Below the pieces are notes generated by a model. The model did no database searches and had not been told where the DNA came from. It worked only from the letters and a program-made list of their open reading frames with translations. Below are positions 8,314-16,746 of a stretch of 64,000 nt of DNA, in pieces. The stretch spans positions 1 to 64,000 of the forward strand of contig NZ_PNFP01000027.1 in the NCBI RefSeq assembly GCF_002940685.1, read 5' to 3'. The translations under genes and the position numbers were made by a program. This stretch comes from Ensifer adhaerens. Lineage in GTDB: Bacteria; Pseudomonadota; Alphaproteobacteria; Rhizobiales; Rhizobiaceae. Every line of letters begins with the position of its first letter. Position 1 is the stretch's first letter.

Positions 8314-9572
8314 TGACGATGAATGACGGCTTGGTCGAACGTTTGCGCGCGGTGCTTGATCGCGAGACGGCGATTGATCTTTTTCGTGGCGCGATCGGGC
8401 GTGAGAGCATTACCGGCAACGAGGCGAATTTCGTCGCCTTTCTGGCCGAAACGATGCAGCGCTTTGGCCTGGAAGGCTTGAAAACGGCGGAGTTCCTGCC
8501 GGGGCGGCCGAACGTCTGGGCGGAGCGCAAGGGGCGCGGCAAGGGGCCACGCCTACTGTTCGTTGGCCATACGGATACGGTGCATGTCGACGGCTGGCGC
8601 GAGCATTGGGCCGGTACCGAGCGCGAGGATCCCTTCGCTGCACCGATCATCGACGGCGCGGTCTGGGGGCGCGGCTCGGGCGATCTGAAGGCCGGCATTT
8701 GCGCGTCGCTGGCGGCGCTGTCGCTGCTCGACAAGGCTGGCATGGATCTGGCCGGCGACGTGGCCTTTGCGTTCATCGGCGACGAGGAAAGCGGCCAGCC
8801 GGGTACCGGCGTTTCGGCCGGCATCAAGGATCTGGTCGGCCGCATCGAAACCGGAGAGATCGAGCGGCCAGATTTCGTCGTCTATGTCGAGCCGACCCGG
8901 CTTTCGGTCTATCCGGCGCAGATCGGCTTCTTCATCACCGATATCACGATTACAGGAAAGTCGGCCTATTTCGGCGTGCCTGAGCTCGGCAAGGACGCTT
9001 TGCGCGCGAGCCACGCGGCAATGTCGGCCCTCTGGAAACATTCCGACGAAATCGCCGCGCGCGCCGAACACAAGCTGATCGGCCGCAGTTTTCTGCTGAT
9101 CACGGGGCTTGCCGGCGGCGGCTACATTGCCGTTCCCGAGCGCTGCACCCTGTCGCTGATCCGCAAGCTTCTACCGGGGGAATCGCTGGATATGGCAGCG
9201 GCCGAGATCGAAGCGGCGGTTCGTTCGGCGATCACCGATCCGGAGATCACGGTTGAGTTTTCCTATCCGGCGGGTCGCGACCACGCACTCGGGGGCACGG
9301 CTGCCGAGATCGACGAGACAGCGGCGGAAGTCGGCGCTTTGTCGGCCGCGATGGCTGAGGCCATGGCAGGCCGCGGCGTGATCGAGGGCGCACCCTTCTG
9401 GTCGGAATCGCCATTCTTCGTCAATCGCCTCGGCGTGCCGGCGGTCTACTGCGCACCGGGCGATATCCGCAATTGCCACACCTACGAGGAACGGGTCGAG
9501 GTCGAGGAATACCTCGCCGGCGTCGTCGGTTTTGCCGCTTTCATGGCCCGCTACTGCGGCGTCATGGACTGA
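8313..9572 (+). CDS. M20 family metallopeptidase/deacylase (ArgE/DapE type), 419 aa
   Basis: Di-zinc hydrolase of the M20 family. Metal ligands and catalytic residues are visible: His86/Asp88 (GHTDTV), Asp124 (GSGDLKAG), Glu158-Glu159 (GDEESG), a distal Glu (YVEPT) and a C-terminal His (CHTYEE). A central dimerisation lid domain lies at about 200-310. It would cleave an amide bond, e.g. deacylate an N-acyl amino acid or hydrolyse a small peptide, in the cytoplasm. The ATG at 8313 overlaps the ROK stop by one base (TGATG) and has GGAGG seven bases upstream, so translation is coupled. Its place before an ABC importer suggests it processes the imported substrate. Confidence 0.85.
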   Translation: MTMNDGLVERLRAVLDRETAIDLFRGAIGRESITGNEANFVAFLAETMQRFGLEGLKTAEFLPGRPNVWAERKGRGKGPRLLFVGHTDTVHVDGWREHWAGTEREDPFAAPIIDGAVWGRGSGDLKAGICASLAALSLLDKAGMDLAGDVAFAFIGDEESGQPGTGVSAGIKDLVGRIETGEIERPDFVVYVEPTRLSVYPAQIGFFITDITITGKSAYFGVPELGKDALRASHAAMSALWKHSDEIAARAEHKLIGRSFLLITGLAGGGYIAVPERCTLSLIRKLLPGESLDMAAAEIEAAVRSAITDPEITVEFSYPAGRDHALGGTAAEIDETAAEVGALSAAMAEAMAGRGVIEGAPFWSESPFFVNRLGVPAVYCAPGDIRNCHTYEERVEVEEYLAGVVGFAAFMARYCGVMD

Positions 9573-9598
9573 ACTGCCAAACAAGAGGGAGAACGACA

Positions 9599-10660
9599 AT
9601 GCTTCTGAAGAAATTGATGGCTGCTGCGCTCGTCAGCGGTTTCGTGCTTGCCGTAGGTGCCGCTTCCGCCCAGACCGTCGGTCCGTCCGGCGAGAGCGCA
9701 ACGCCGAGCGCCGATGTCGCCCTGACCGATGCCGATATCGGCGCGCTGAAAGGCAAGGGCTACAAGGCGGCGCTGCTCTGGCACACCTCGTCCGACTTCA
9801 CCAACGCGGTTTCGGCCGGCGCCAAGGACGAGTTTGCCCGCGCCGGCGTGGAGATCGCCGTGACGACGGATGCCGGCTTCGATGCTGCCCGCCAGCGCAG
9901 CGACATCGAGACCGCGCTGGCCGCCAAGCCGAACGTGATCCTCGCGCTGCCGCTCGATCCGGTGACCTCGGCCGAGGCCTTCCGTCAGGCCGTCACCGAT
10001 GGCAGCAAGCTGGTGTTCCTCTCCAATCTGCCGAGCGGCTACAAGCAGGGCGCCGACTATGCCTCGATCGTCACCGACGATCTCTTCCAGATGGGCAAGC
10101 AGGCGGCAGACGCGCTGGCAAAGGCAATCGGTAACAAGGGCAAGGTTGGATACATCTTCCATGACGCCAGCTACTACGTGACCAACCAGCGCGACCAGGC
10201 GTTCAAGTCGACGATCGAGAAGGACTATCCGGATATCAAGATCGTCGCCGAGCAGGGCATTTCGGACCCGGCCCGCGCGGAAGAACTGGCAAGTGCCATG
10301 CTGCTGCAGAACCCTGACCTCGACGGCATCTACGTGACCTGGGCCGAGCCGGCCGACGGCGTGCTTTCGGCGCTGCGCTCGAGCGGCAATACCAAGACCA
10401 AGATCGTCACGCTTGACCTCGCTGAACCGGTCGCGCTCGACATGGTCAAGGGCGGCAACGTCACGGCACTGGTGGCCGACGAGGCCTATGAGCTTGGAAG
10501 GGCGATGGCGGCCGCCGGCCTGAAGTCGCTGCTCGGCCAGCAGACGCCGGCCTTTGTCGTCGCACCGGCGCTGACGGTCACCAAGGAAAACGTTGCAGAG
10601 GGCTGGAAGCAGTCGCTCAACCGCGATGCGCCGCAGTCGGTGCTCGACGCGGCAAAGTAA
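9599..10660 (+). CDS. ABC substrate-binding protein, CUT2 type, copy 1 (353 aa)
   Basis: The N-terminal signal peptide (KKLMAAALVSGFVLAVGAASA, residues 4-24) predicts export to the periplasm. The rest is a Peripla_BP_4-type sugar-binding fold (RbsB-like). It shares long blocks with the next gene, e.g. LFQMG, VTNQRD, DLDGIYVTWAEPA and ALDMVKGGN, so the two are tandem paralogs. I took the ATG at 9599 because it opens the signal peptide and follows GAGGGAG. It belongs to the ROK-M20-transporter operon. The ligand is unknown and need not be a simple sugar, given the peptidase and PLP enzyme nearby. Confidence 0.88.
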   Translation: MLLKKLMAAALVSGFVLAVGAASAQTVGPSGESATPSADVALTDADIGALKGKGYKAALLWHTSSDFTNAVSAGAKDEFARAGVEIAVTTDAGFDAARQRSDIETALAAKPNVILALPLDPVTSAEAFRQAVTDGSKLVFLSNLPSGYKQGADYASIVTDDLFQMGKQAADALAKAIGNKGKVGYIFHDASYYVTNQRDQAFKSTIEKDYPDIKIVAEQGISDPARAEELASAMLLQNPDLDGIYVTWAEPADGVLSALRSSGNTKTKIVTLDLAEPVALDMVKGGNVTALVADEAYELGRAMAAAGLKSLLGQQTPAFVVAPALTVTKENVAEGWKQSLNRDAPQSVLDAAK

Positions 10661-10667
10661 TCGGGCG

Positions 10668-10697
10668 GCCGCCGGGAGAGAGGACGCTTCCGGCGGC
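10668..10697 (+). terminator. intercistronic hairpin between the two binding-protein genes
   Basis: Stem gccgccgg (10668-10675) / ccggcggc (10690-10697) with a 14-nt loop and no T-run. It more likely stabilises the upstream mRNA or causes partial termination than acts as a full terminator. Confidence 0.5.
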
Positions 10698-10719
10698 ATC
10701 ATCCCAAAGGGAGGCAGAG

Positions 10720-11784
10720 ATGCACAGGGCAGTGAGACATTTCGCGTTGCTGGCGACGGTATTTGCCGCAACATCAGGCTATGCGGCTGACGGCAAGACT
10801 ACAGGGCCGCATGGCGAGACGCCGACGCCGGCGGGCAGCCTGACGCTGACGGCGGAGCAGGAACAGCAGATCAAGGACGGCAAGTTTACCGCAGCGCTCG
10901 TCTGGCACGAGATGAGCGAATACACCAACGCGGTCAACAGCGGCGCCCAGGACGAGTTCAAGCGCCTCGGCGTCGAGGTGGTCGCACAGACCGATGCCGG
11001 CTTTGATGCCGCCCGCCAGAAGGCGGATGTCGAGACGGTGCTTGCCAAGAAGCCCTCGATCATCCTGTCGCTGCCGGTCGACCCGGCAACCGCCGCCGTG
11101 GTTTACGATCCGGCACGCAGCGCCGGTGTGAAGCTCGCCTTCGTCGACAATTCGCCGGCCGGTTACGAATACGGCAAGGACTATGTGACGATCGTCTCGG
11201 ACGACCTTTTCCAGATGGGCAACAAGGCGGCCGTCGCCATGGCGGATGCGCTCGGCGGCAAGGGCAAGCTCGGCTACATCTATCACGATGCCGACTTCTA
11301 CGTGACCAACCAGCGCGACGGCGCCTTCAAGTCGACGATCGAGCAGGACTATCCCGACATGAAGATCGTTGCCGAGGCCGGCATGGCGGATCCCGCCCGC
11401 AGCGAGGAAATCGCGCAAGGGATGATCACCCAGAACCCGGATCTCGACGGGATCTATGTGACCTGGGCCGAACCGGCGCTGAGCGTTCTTTCGACGCTGC
11501 GCGGCGCCGGCAACACCCATACCAAGATCGTGACGCTCGACCTCAACGAGCCGGCAGCGCTCGACATGGTCAAGGGCGGCAACATCGCAGCCTTGGTCGC
11601 CGACGAAGCCTACAATATCGGCGTCACCGCGGCGCGTGCCGCGGCCGGCTCGCTGGTCGGCAAGAAGGCCGAGCCTTTCCTGGTGGTCGACTCGCTCGCA
11701 GTCACCAAGGCGACGGTCGCCGACGGCTGGAGGAAGTCTCTGAACAAGGATGTGCCCGCGACGATCGCGGATGCGATGAAGTGA
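10720..11784 (+). CDS. ABC substrate-binding protein, CUT2 type, copy 2 (354 aa)
   Basis: A periplasmic binding protein with signal peptide (about 1-22, ending TSGYAA) and the same fold as the preceding gene. Even the mature N-termini align (TVGPSGESATP against TTGPHGETPTP), pointing to tandem duplication. Differences concentrate around likely ligand-contact loops (WHTSSDF vs WHEMSEY, LSNLPSGY vs VDNSPAGY), so the two may bind related but distinct ligands. GGGAGGCAGAG precedes the ATG. A RIME-like repeat separates it from the permease gene, a layout that would favour higher expression of binding protein than permease. Confidence 0.88.
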   Translation: MHRAVRHFALLATVFAATSGYAADGKTTGPHGETPTPAGSLTLTAEQEQQIKDGKFTAALVWHEMSEYTNAVNSGAQDEFKRLGVEVVAQTDAGFDAARQKADVETVLAKKPSIILSLPVDPATAAVVYDPARSAGVKLAFVDNSPAGYEYGKDYVTIVSDDLFQMGNKAAVAMADALGGKGKLGYIYHDADFYVTNQRDGAFKSTIEQDYPDMKIVAEAGMADPARSEEIAQGMITQNPDLDGIYVTWAEPALSVLSTLRGAGNTHTKIVTLDLNEPAALDMVKGGNIAALVADEAYNIGVTAARAAAGSLVGKKAEPFLVVDSLAVTKATVADGWRKSLNKDVPATIADAMK

Positions 11785-11797
11785 TGAAATGATGCCC

Positions 11798-11875
11798 GCT
11801 GCATGAGCATAACATGCAGCTTCTTATAGTGCTGCGGCGACCTTTGCGCGTCTGACCAGACCCGCGGCGCCGTAG
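11798..11875 (+). repeat. RIME-like intergenic repeat, copy 1 (degenerate, partial)
   Basis: A first palindrome gctgcatg (11798-11805) / catgcagc (11813-11820) is followed by the core gcgacctttgcgcgtctg (11837-11854) and its imperfect complement up to cgccgtag. The 18-bp core is identical to copy 2 at 19589-19606. The long A/T-rich inner arm present in copies 2 and 3 is missing here. RIME elements are described from rhizobia; the assignment is from memory of their general form. Confidence 0.65.
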
Positions 11876-11876
11876 T

Positions 11877-11898
11877 GCAGGGGGAGCATTCCCCCTGC
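11877..11898 (+). terminator. strong hairpin before the permease gene
   Basis: Perfect 9-bp stem gcaggggga / tccccctgc with tetraloop gcat, 16 bases before the permease ATG. There is no T-run. With the adjacent RIME-like repeat it forms a stacked hairpin array after the binding-protein gene, probably for mRNA processing or attenuation. Confidence 0.5.
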
Positions 11899-11914
11899 CT
11901 TCGGAGGAAGAATA

Positions 11915-12892
11915 ATGTCCAGTGCCCATTCCAGCGCGAGCGGCCAGCCGGCGAGCTTCGTCAGTCGCCTCAACCTGCAGCAATACGTCGTCTATCTTGG
12001 CTTCCTGGCGATCTTTCTGTTCTTCGCCATCGTGCTTCGGGACAGCGGCTTTCTGACGGTTCGCAACCTGTCGAACATCATGCTGCAGACAGCACCGGTG
12101 ACGATCATGGCGATCGGCCTCGTCTTCGTCATGTCGGCCGGCGAGATCGATCTGTCGATCGGCTCGACCGTTGCCGTGTCGGCGCTGGCGGCGGCGGTAA
12201 CCGTCAACGACTATGGCCTCGCTGCCGGTGTCGTGGTCGGCATTGGCGCGGGCCTGCTGATCGGGCTCCTGAACGGCGTGCTCGTTGCTTATGTCAAGCT
12301 GCCGTCGTTTCTGGTGACGCTCGCGACACTCGGGCTTTTCGCCGGTGTCTCGCGTTCGATGACCAACCTGCGCTCGATCCCGGTGACCGACAGCTCCTTT
12401 ACCGGCTTCTTCGGCTCAGGCTCGTTCCTCGGCGTGCCGTCGCTGATCTGGTGGACCGTGGTCGCCGTCGTCTGCGGCCATATCATCTACCGCGAGACCC
12501 GTTTCGGCGCCCATGTGCTGGCGACCGGTGACAACAGCCGGGCTGCGAGCGTTTCCGGCATCAGCGTGCCGCGCATTCGGCTGGCCGTGCTGATGATCAG
12601 CGGCGGCCTCGCCGGCCTCGCGGGCCTGCTTTATGCCGGTCGCCTGCAGGCGGCGAAGTACACGCTCGGTGAGACCGATCTGATGACGGTGATCGCCGCC
12701 GTCATCGTCGGCGGCACGCTGCTCAACGGCGGCAAGGGCACGATCATCGGCGCGCTCGTCGGCTCGCTGATGATGGGCATGCTCAACAACGGCCTGATCC
12801 TGATGGGCCTTTCCGTTTCCGACCAGATGATCGTTCGCGGTCTCATCATCCTCGCCGCGGTCGCCGTGTCGCTGCGCGAAAAGTCCCGCTGA
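11915..12892 (+). CDS. ABC transporter permease, CUT2/RbsC type, 325 aa
   Basis: Integral membrane protein with about nine or ten hydrophobic segments and the BPD_transp_2 pattern. It includes the AGEIDLSIGS motif (about 75-84) and the VIVGGTLLNGGKGTIIGALVG motif (about 265-285) typical of ribose-type permeases. It would form a homodimeric channel with the ATPase at 14115 and receive ligand from the two binding proteins. GGAGG lies seven bases before the ATG. The hairpin array upstream may lower its expression relative to the binding proteins. Confidence 0.9.
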   Translation: MSSAHSSASGQPASFVSRLNLQQYVVYLGFLAIFLFFAIVLRDSGFLTVRNLSNIMLQTAPVTIMAIGLVFVMSAGEIDLSIGSTVAVSALAAAVTVNDYGLAAGVVVGIGAGLLIGLLNGVLVAYVKLPSFLVTLATLGLFAGVSRSMTNLRSIPVTDSSFTGFFGSGSFLGVPSLIWWTVVAVVCGHIIYRETRFGAHVLATGDNSRAASVSGISVPRIRLAVLMISGGLAGLAGLLYAGRLQAAKYTLGETDLMTVIAAVIVGGTLLNGGKGTIIGALVGSLMMGMLNNGLILMGLSVSDQMIVRGLIILAAVAVSLREKSR

Positions 12893-12903
12893 AGGAGGAT
12901 TTC

Positions 12904-14103
12904 ATGTTTCTCGACGTTCTTCGCCGCCGCAACCCGGCCTTCATCGAAGCAGCGATGGCTCTGCATCAGCAGGGTAAGATCCCAGCAAACGCCTATGTTC
13001 TCGACCTCGACGCGGTCGAAGCCAACGCCAAGGTCTTGAGCGACGAGGCCCGACGCCTCGGCCTGAAGATCTTCGCCATGACCAAGCAGGTCGGCCGCTC
13101 CAGCTCCTTCTGTGATGCCGTGCAGCGCGGCGGTATCGACCGTTCGGTTGCCGTCGATATGGCCTGCGCCCGCGCCACCCACAAGGCCGGTCTGAAGGTC
13201 GGCCATCTCGGTCACCTGCAGCAGGTCGCGCGTCATGAGGCGGCTGCCGCAGCGAAAACCTTCCGGCCGGACTATTGGACGGTCTTCAACGACGAAAAGG
13301 CTGCAGAAGCGGCGGCTGGGGCACATGCCGCCGGCTATCGGCAGGATCTGCTCGCCCGTATCCGGGCGGAAGGCGATACCTTCTACCGCGGCCATGAAGG
13401 CGGGTTCGATGCCAGCGACGTTGCCGCGGTGGCGGATCGTCTCGATGCGCTCGACGGTGGCCGCTTTGCCGGCATCACCACCTTTCCGGCGCTGCTCTTC
13501 GACCATGAAAGCCGCAAGGTGAAGCCGACACACAATCTCGCGACGCTGTCGAAGGCTGCCGAGGCGCTGGCCAAGGCCGGCCGCAACGGGATCGAGGTGA
13601 ATGCGCCGGGCACGACCTCCAGTGTCATGCTCCCGGCCCTTGCCGAAGCGGGCGCGACGCAATGCGAGCCGGGCAACGGTCTGCACGGCACCACCGCACT
13701 GCACGTGATGGAAGATCTGCCGGAACTGCCGGCGGTGCTCTACCTCACCGAAGTTTCCCATCTCTCGGGCGGCAAGGCCTATTGCTTCGGCGGCGGCTTC
13801 TACATCGACCCGATCTTTCCGGATTACGACGTCAAGGCGATCGTATCGACTGAACCGACCACGGCTGCATCGGCGCTCAGGAGCGTCGAGGTGCCACCGC
13901 CCTCGGCGATCGACTATTACGCGATGATCGACGCCAGCGGTGCGGCGGCGCCGAAGCCTGGCGATACGGCGGTGTTCGGCTTCCGCGGGCAGGCCTTCGT
14001 CACGCGCGCTTATGTCGTCGGCGTGTCGGGCATCTCCAAGGGCGCGCCGAAGGTGGAAACGATCGAAAACGGTTTCGGCGAAACCGCGGCCTGGCCGGTA
14101 TGA
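12904..14103 (+). CDS. YhfX-like PLP-dependent enzyme (alanine-racemase N-terminal fold), 399 aa
   Basis: The protein has the alanine-racemase-type PLP barrel at about 30-260, followed by a beta domain. Lys61 in FAMTKQVGR is the likely PLP-binding lysine, at the position of Lys in YVLDLDAVEAN...K-type racemases. GIEVNAPGTTSS and CEPGNGLHGTT are further conserved stretches of the YhfX group. The function of YhfX proteins is not established; racemisation or an elimination on an amino acid is plausible. It is an operon member: GAAGGAGG precedes the ATG, and its stop lies just before the ATPase start. Its position between permease and ATPase genes ties it tightly to the transported substrate. Confidence 0.78.
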   Translation: MFLDVLRRRNPAFIEAAMALHQQGKIPANAYVLDLDAVEANAKVLSDEARRLGLKIFAMTKQVGRSSSFCDAVQRGGIDRSVAVDMACARATHKAGLKVGHLGHLQQVARHEAAAAAKTFRPDYWTVFNDEKAAEAAAGAHAAGYRQDLLARIRAEGDTFYRGHEGGFDASDVAAVADRLDALDGGRFAGITTFPALLFDHESRKVKPTHNLATLSKAAEALAKAGRNGIEVNAPGTTSSVMLPALAEAGATQCEPGNGLHGTTALHVMEDLPELPAVLYLTEVSHLSGGKAYCFGGGFYIDPIFPDYDVKAIVSTEPTTAASALRSVEVPPPSAIDYYAMIDASGAAAPKPGDTAVFGFRGQAFVTRAYVVGVSGISKGAPKVETIENGFGETAAWPV

Positions 14104-14114
14104 GGGGCGACGTC

Positions 14115-14873
<759 letters not shown>

Positions 14874-14924
14874 GGCACAAGACAACCAGCGGTGCCGCCT
14901 CCTTAGGCAGCGCCGCCCTCATCC

Positions 14925-15299
14925 TCACGGCGCGGCGCCGAAGAAGGTCAGACGGCTTAAGAGCACGTAGTGCGATTCCGAGACCATCAGCGCCACGAAG
15001 ACCAATACCAGGAGCGGTGGCAGCAGGATCGCGTAGATCAGCGCCAGCCGCTCCCAGGCCATGTGCATGAAGATCGCGACGATGAGGCCGGCCTTCAGCA
15101 GCATGAAGATCAAGATCAGCGACCACCTCAGATAGCCCTGCAGCCCGACATAGTCGACGAGGTAGGAGAAGGTGCTGAGCACGAAGAGCAAGAGCCAGAC
15201 GACCAGGTAGAGACCGATCGGGTGCTGCTGGTGTTCCTGCGCCGGAGCTTGCGACGCTGCTTGCGGTATCGTGTCGGTATGTGCCGTCGTTTCTGCCAT
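14925..15299 (-). CDS. cytochrome c oxidase subunit IV family protein, 124 aa
   Basis: A small membrane protein with three hydrophobic helices (about 29-47, 59-77, 86-105) after a hydrophilic N-terminus. It has the LLLKAGLIVAIFMHM segment typical of bacterial COX4 proteins, the small subunit of heme-copper oxidases. It is the last gene of the coxMNOP-like cluster, nine bases after coxP. It probably stabilises the complex rather than taking part in catalysis. The end converges on the ATPase gene with no clear T-run terminator between them. Confidence 0.85.
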   Translation of the reverse strand: MAETTAHTDTIPQAASQAPAQEHQQHPIGLYLVVWLLLFVLSTFSYLVDYVGLQGYLRWSLILIFMLLKAGLIVAIFMHMAWERLALIYAILLPPLLVLVFVALMVSESHYVLLSRLTFFGAAP

Positions 15300-15308
15300 G
15301 GCCGTGCC

Positions 15309-16031
15309 TCACCACAGATAGAAGAATGCGAAGATGAACACCCAGACAAGATCGACGAAGTGCCAGTAGAGGCCGGTGATCTCGACGATCTCGTATTGTC
15401 CCTTGCGGCTCGTGAAGAAGCCACGCTTGCCGGTCTCGAAGTCGCCGCGCCAGACCTTGCGGGCGATGATCAAGAGGAAGATGACGCCAATGGTAACGTG
15501 CGTGCCGTGAAAGCCGGTGATCATGAAGAAGGTCGAGCCGAATTGGGGAGCGCCCCAGGGATTGCCCCATGGGCGCACGCCCTCGGTGATCAGCTTCGTC
15601 CATTCGAAAGCCTGCATGCCGACGAAGGTGGCGCCGAAGAGGGCCGTTATCACCATCAGCAAGGCGGTTTTCTTGCGGTCGTGGCGATAGCCGTAGTTGA
15701 CGGCCATCGCCATGGTGCCGCTGGAGGTGATCAAGACGAAGGTCATGATGGCGATCAGGATCAGCGGAACGTCGGCGCCGCCGATATGCAGCGCGAAGAC
15801 CTCGCTCGGATTGGGCCAGGGAACGGCGGTCGACATGCGCGCCGACATGTAGGCGATGAGGAAGCAGCCGAAGACGAAGGTGTCGCTCAAGAGGAAGATC
15901 CACATCATCGCCTTGCCCCAGGAGACGTTCTTGAACGTCCGCTGGTCGGAGGCCCAGTCGGAGGCGAAACCGGCAAGACCCGCGGGGCGGCGGAGCGGCT
16001 CTCTGACAGATGGATGTGTCTCGGCGGACAT
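15309..16031 (-). CDS. coxP: cytochrome c oxidase subunit III (CoxP-like), 240 aa
   Basis: The protein has seven hydrophobic helices. The conserved subunit III stretches MITGFHGTHVTIG and GLYWHFVDLVWVFIF lie near residues 165-177 and 218-232. The N-terminal 40 residues are hydrophilic and cytoplasmic. It follows a second, shorter subunit III gene by ten bases. This pairing of two subunit III genes after subunits II and I matches the coxMNOP order known from Bradyrhizobium. The symbol is assigned on that basis. Confidence 0.82.
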   Translation of the reverse strand: MSAETHPSVREPLRRPAGLAGFASDWASDQRTFKNVSWGKAMMWIFLLSDTFVFGCFLIAYMSARMSTAVPWPNPSEVFALHIGGADVPLILIAIMTFVLITSSGTMAMAVNYGYRHDRKKTALLMVITALFGATFVGMQAFEWTKLITEGVRPWGNPWGAPQFGSTFFMITGFHGTHVTIGVIFLLIIARKVWRGDFETGKRGFFTSRKGQYEIVEITGLYWHFVDLVWVFIFAFFYLW

Positions 16032-16041
16032 GCTTGGCTCC

Positions 16042-16746
16042 TCAGGTCAAGAGTTGCCGGCAGAGTTCGACGAAGTCGTTCGCCCAGCCGGAAAAGAGCG
16101 CGAATAGCACCAGCCATACGGCCAGCATGAAGTGCCAGTAGGTGGCGCAGAGCGTGATCGACAGCACGGCCTTTTCGTCCATCGGGCCAGCGCGTGTTTT
16201 CAGGATCACCCGGGCAAGCGCGAAAAGGCCGCCGAGGATGTGCAGGCCATGCATGCCAGAGATCATGTAGAAGAAGCTGTTGGCCGGATTGTCGGCAAGC
16301 AGGAAACCGGCGTCGGTCAGCTCGCGCCAGGCGAGGACCTGGCCGACGAGGAAGGCGAGGCCCGTTGCAAGAGCTGCGATCAGTGCCGTGCGGCTTGCCT
16401 CGTCGCGGTGGTGCTCGGCCGTCACCCGCGCCGTATGAAGCAGCAGACTGCCGAGGCCGAGAATGGCGGTGTTGAGCCACAGGATCCTCGGCATCGGCGT
16501 CGACCACCAGTCGGTGGAGGCCATGCGCATGAAATAGGCGCTGATGAAAAGGGAGAAGAGCGCTGCGACGACGGCGAGGAAGACGCCGAGACCAATCTTC
16601 GCTGGTGGGATCGTGGGCCTATCGAGCGGGCGCTGGTCGTGGGCGTGGCCGACTTCCAGCCAGGGTTTGGAGAACAGCCGCTGCCGGCTGAGCCACCAGC
16701 CGGCGATCGCGAGGATCACCGCCAGGAAGGCGAGGGTGACGTTCAT
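16042..16746 (-). CDS. coxO: cytochrome c oxidase subunit III-like protein (CoxO-like), 234 aa
   Basis: This second heme-copper oxidase subunit III homologue shows the SGMHGLHILGG and CATYWHFMLAVWLVLF signatures near 160-170 and 202-217. It has a membrane-anchored N-terminus, and the central His/Arg-rich loop (TARVTAEHHRDEASR) faces the cytoplasm. The ATG at 16746 overlaps the coxN stop (ATGA), so it is translationally coupled. It is divergent from the coxP product; the two probably fill the role of one split or duplicated subunit III. Confidence 0.82.
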   Translation of the reverse strand: MNVTLAFLAVILAIAGWWLSRQRLFSKPWLEVGHAHDQRPLDRPTIPPAKIGLGVFLAVVAALFSLFISAYFMRMASTDWWSTPMPRILWLNTAILGLGSLLLHTARVTAEHHRDEASRTALIAALATGLAFLVGQVLAWRELTDAGFLLADNPANSFFYMISGMHGLHILGGLFALARVILKTRAGPMDEKAVLSITLCATYWHFMLAVWLVLFALFSGWANDFVELCRQLLT

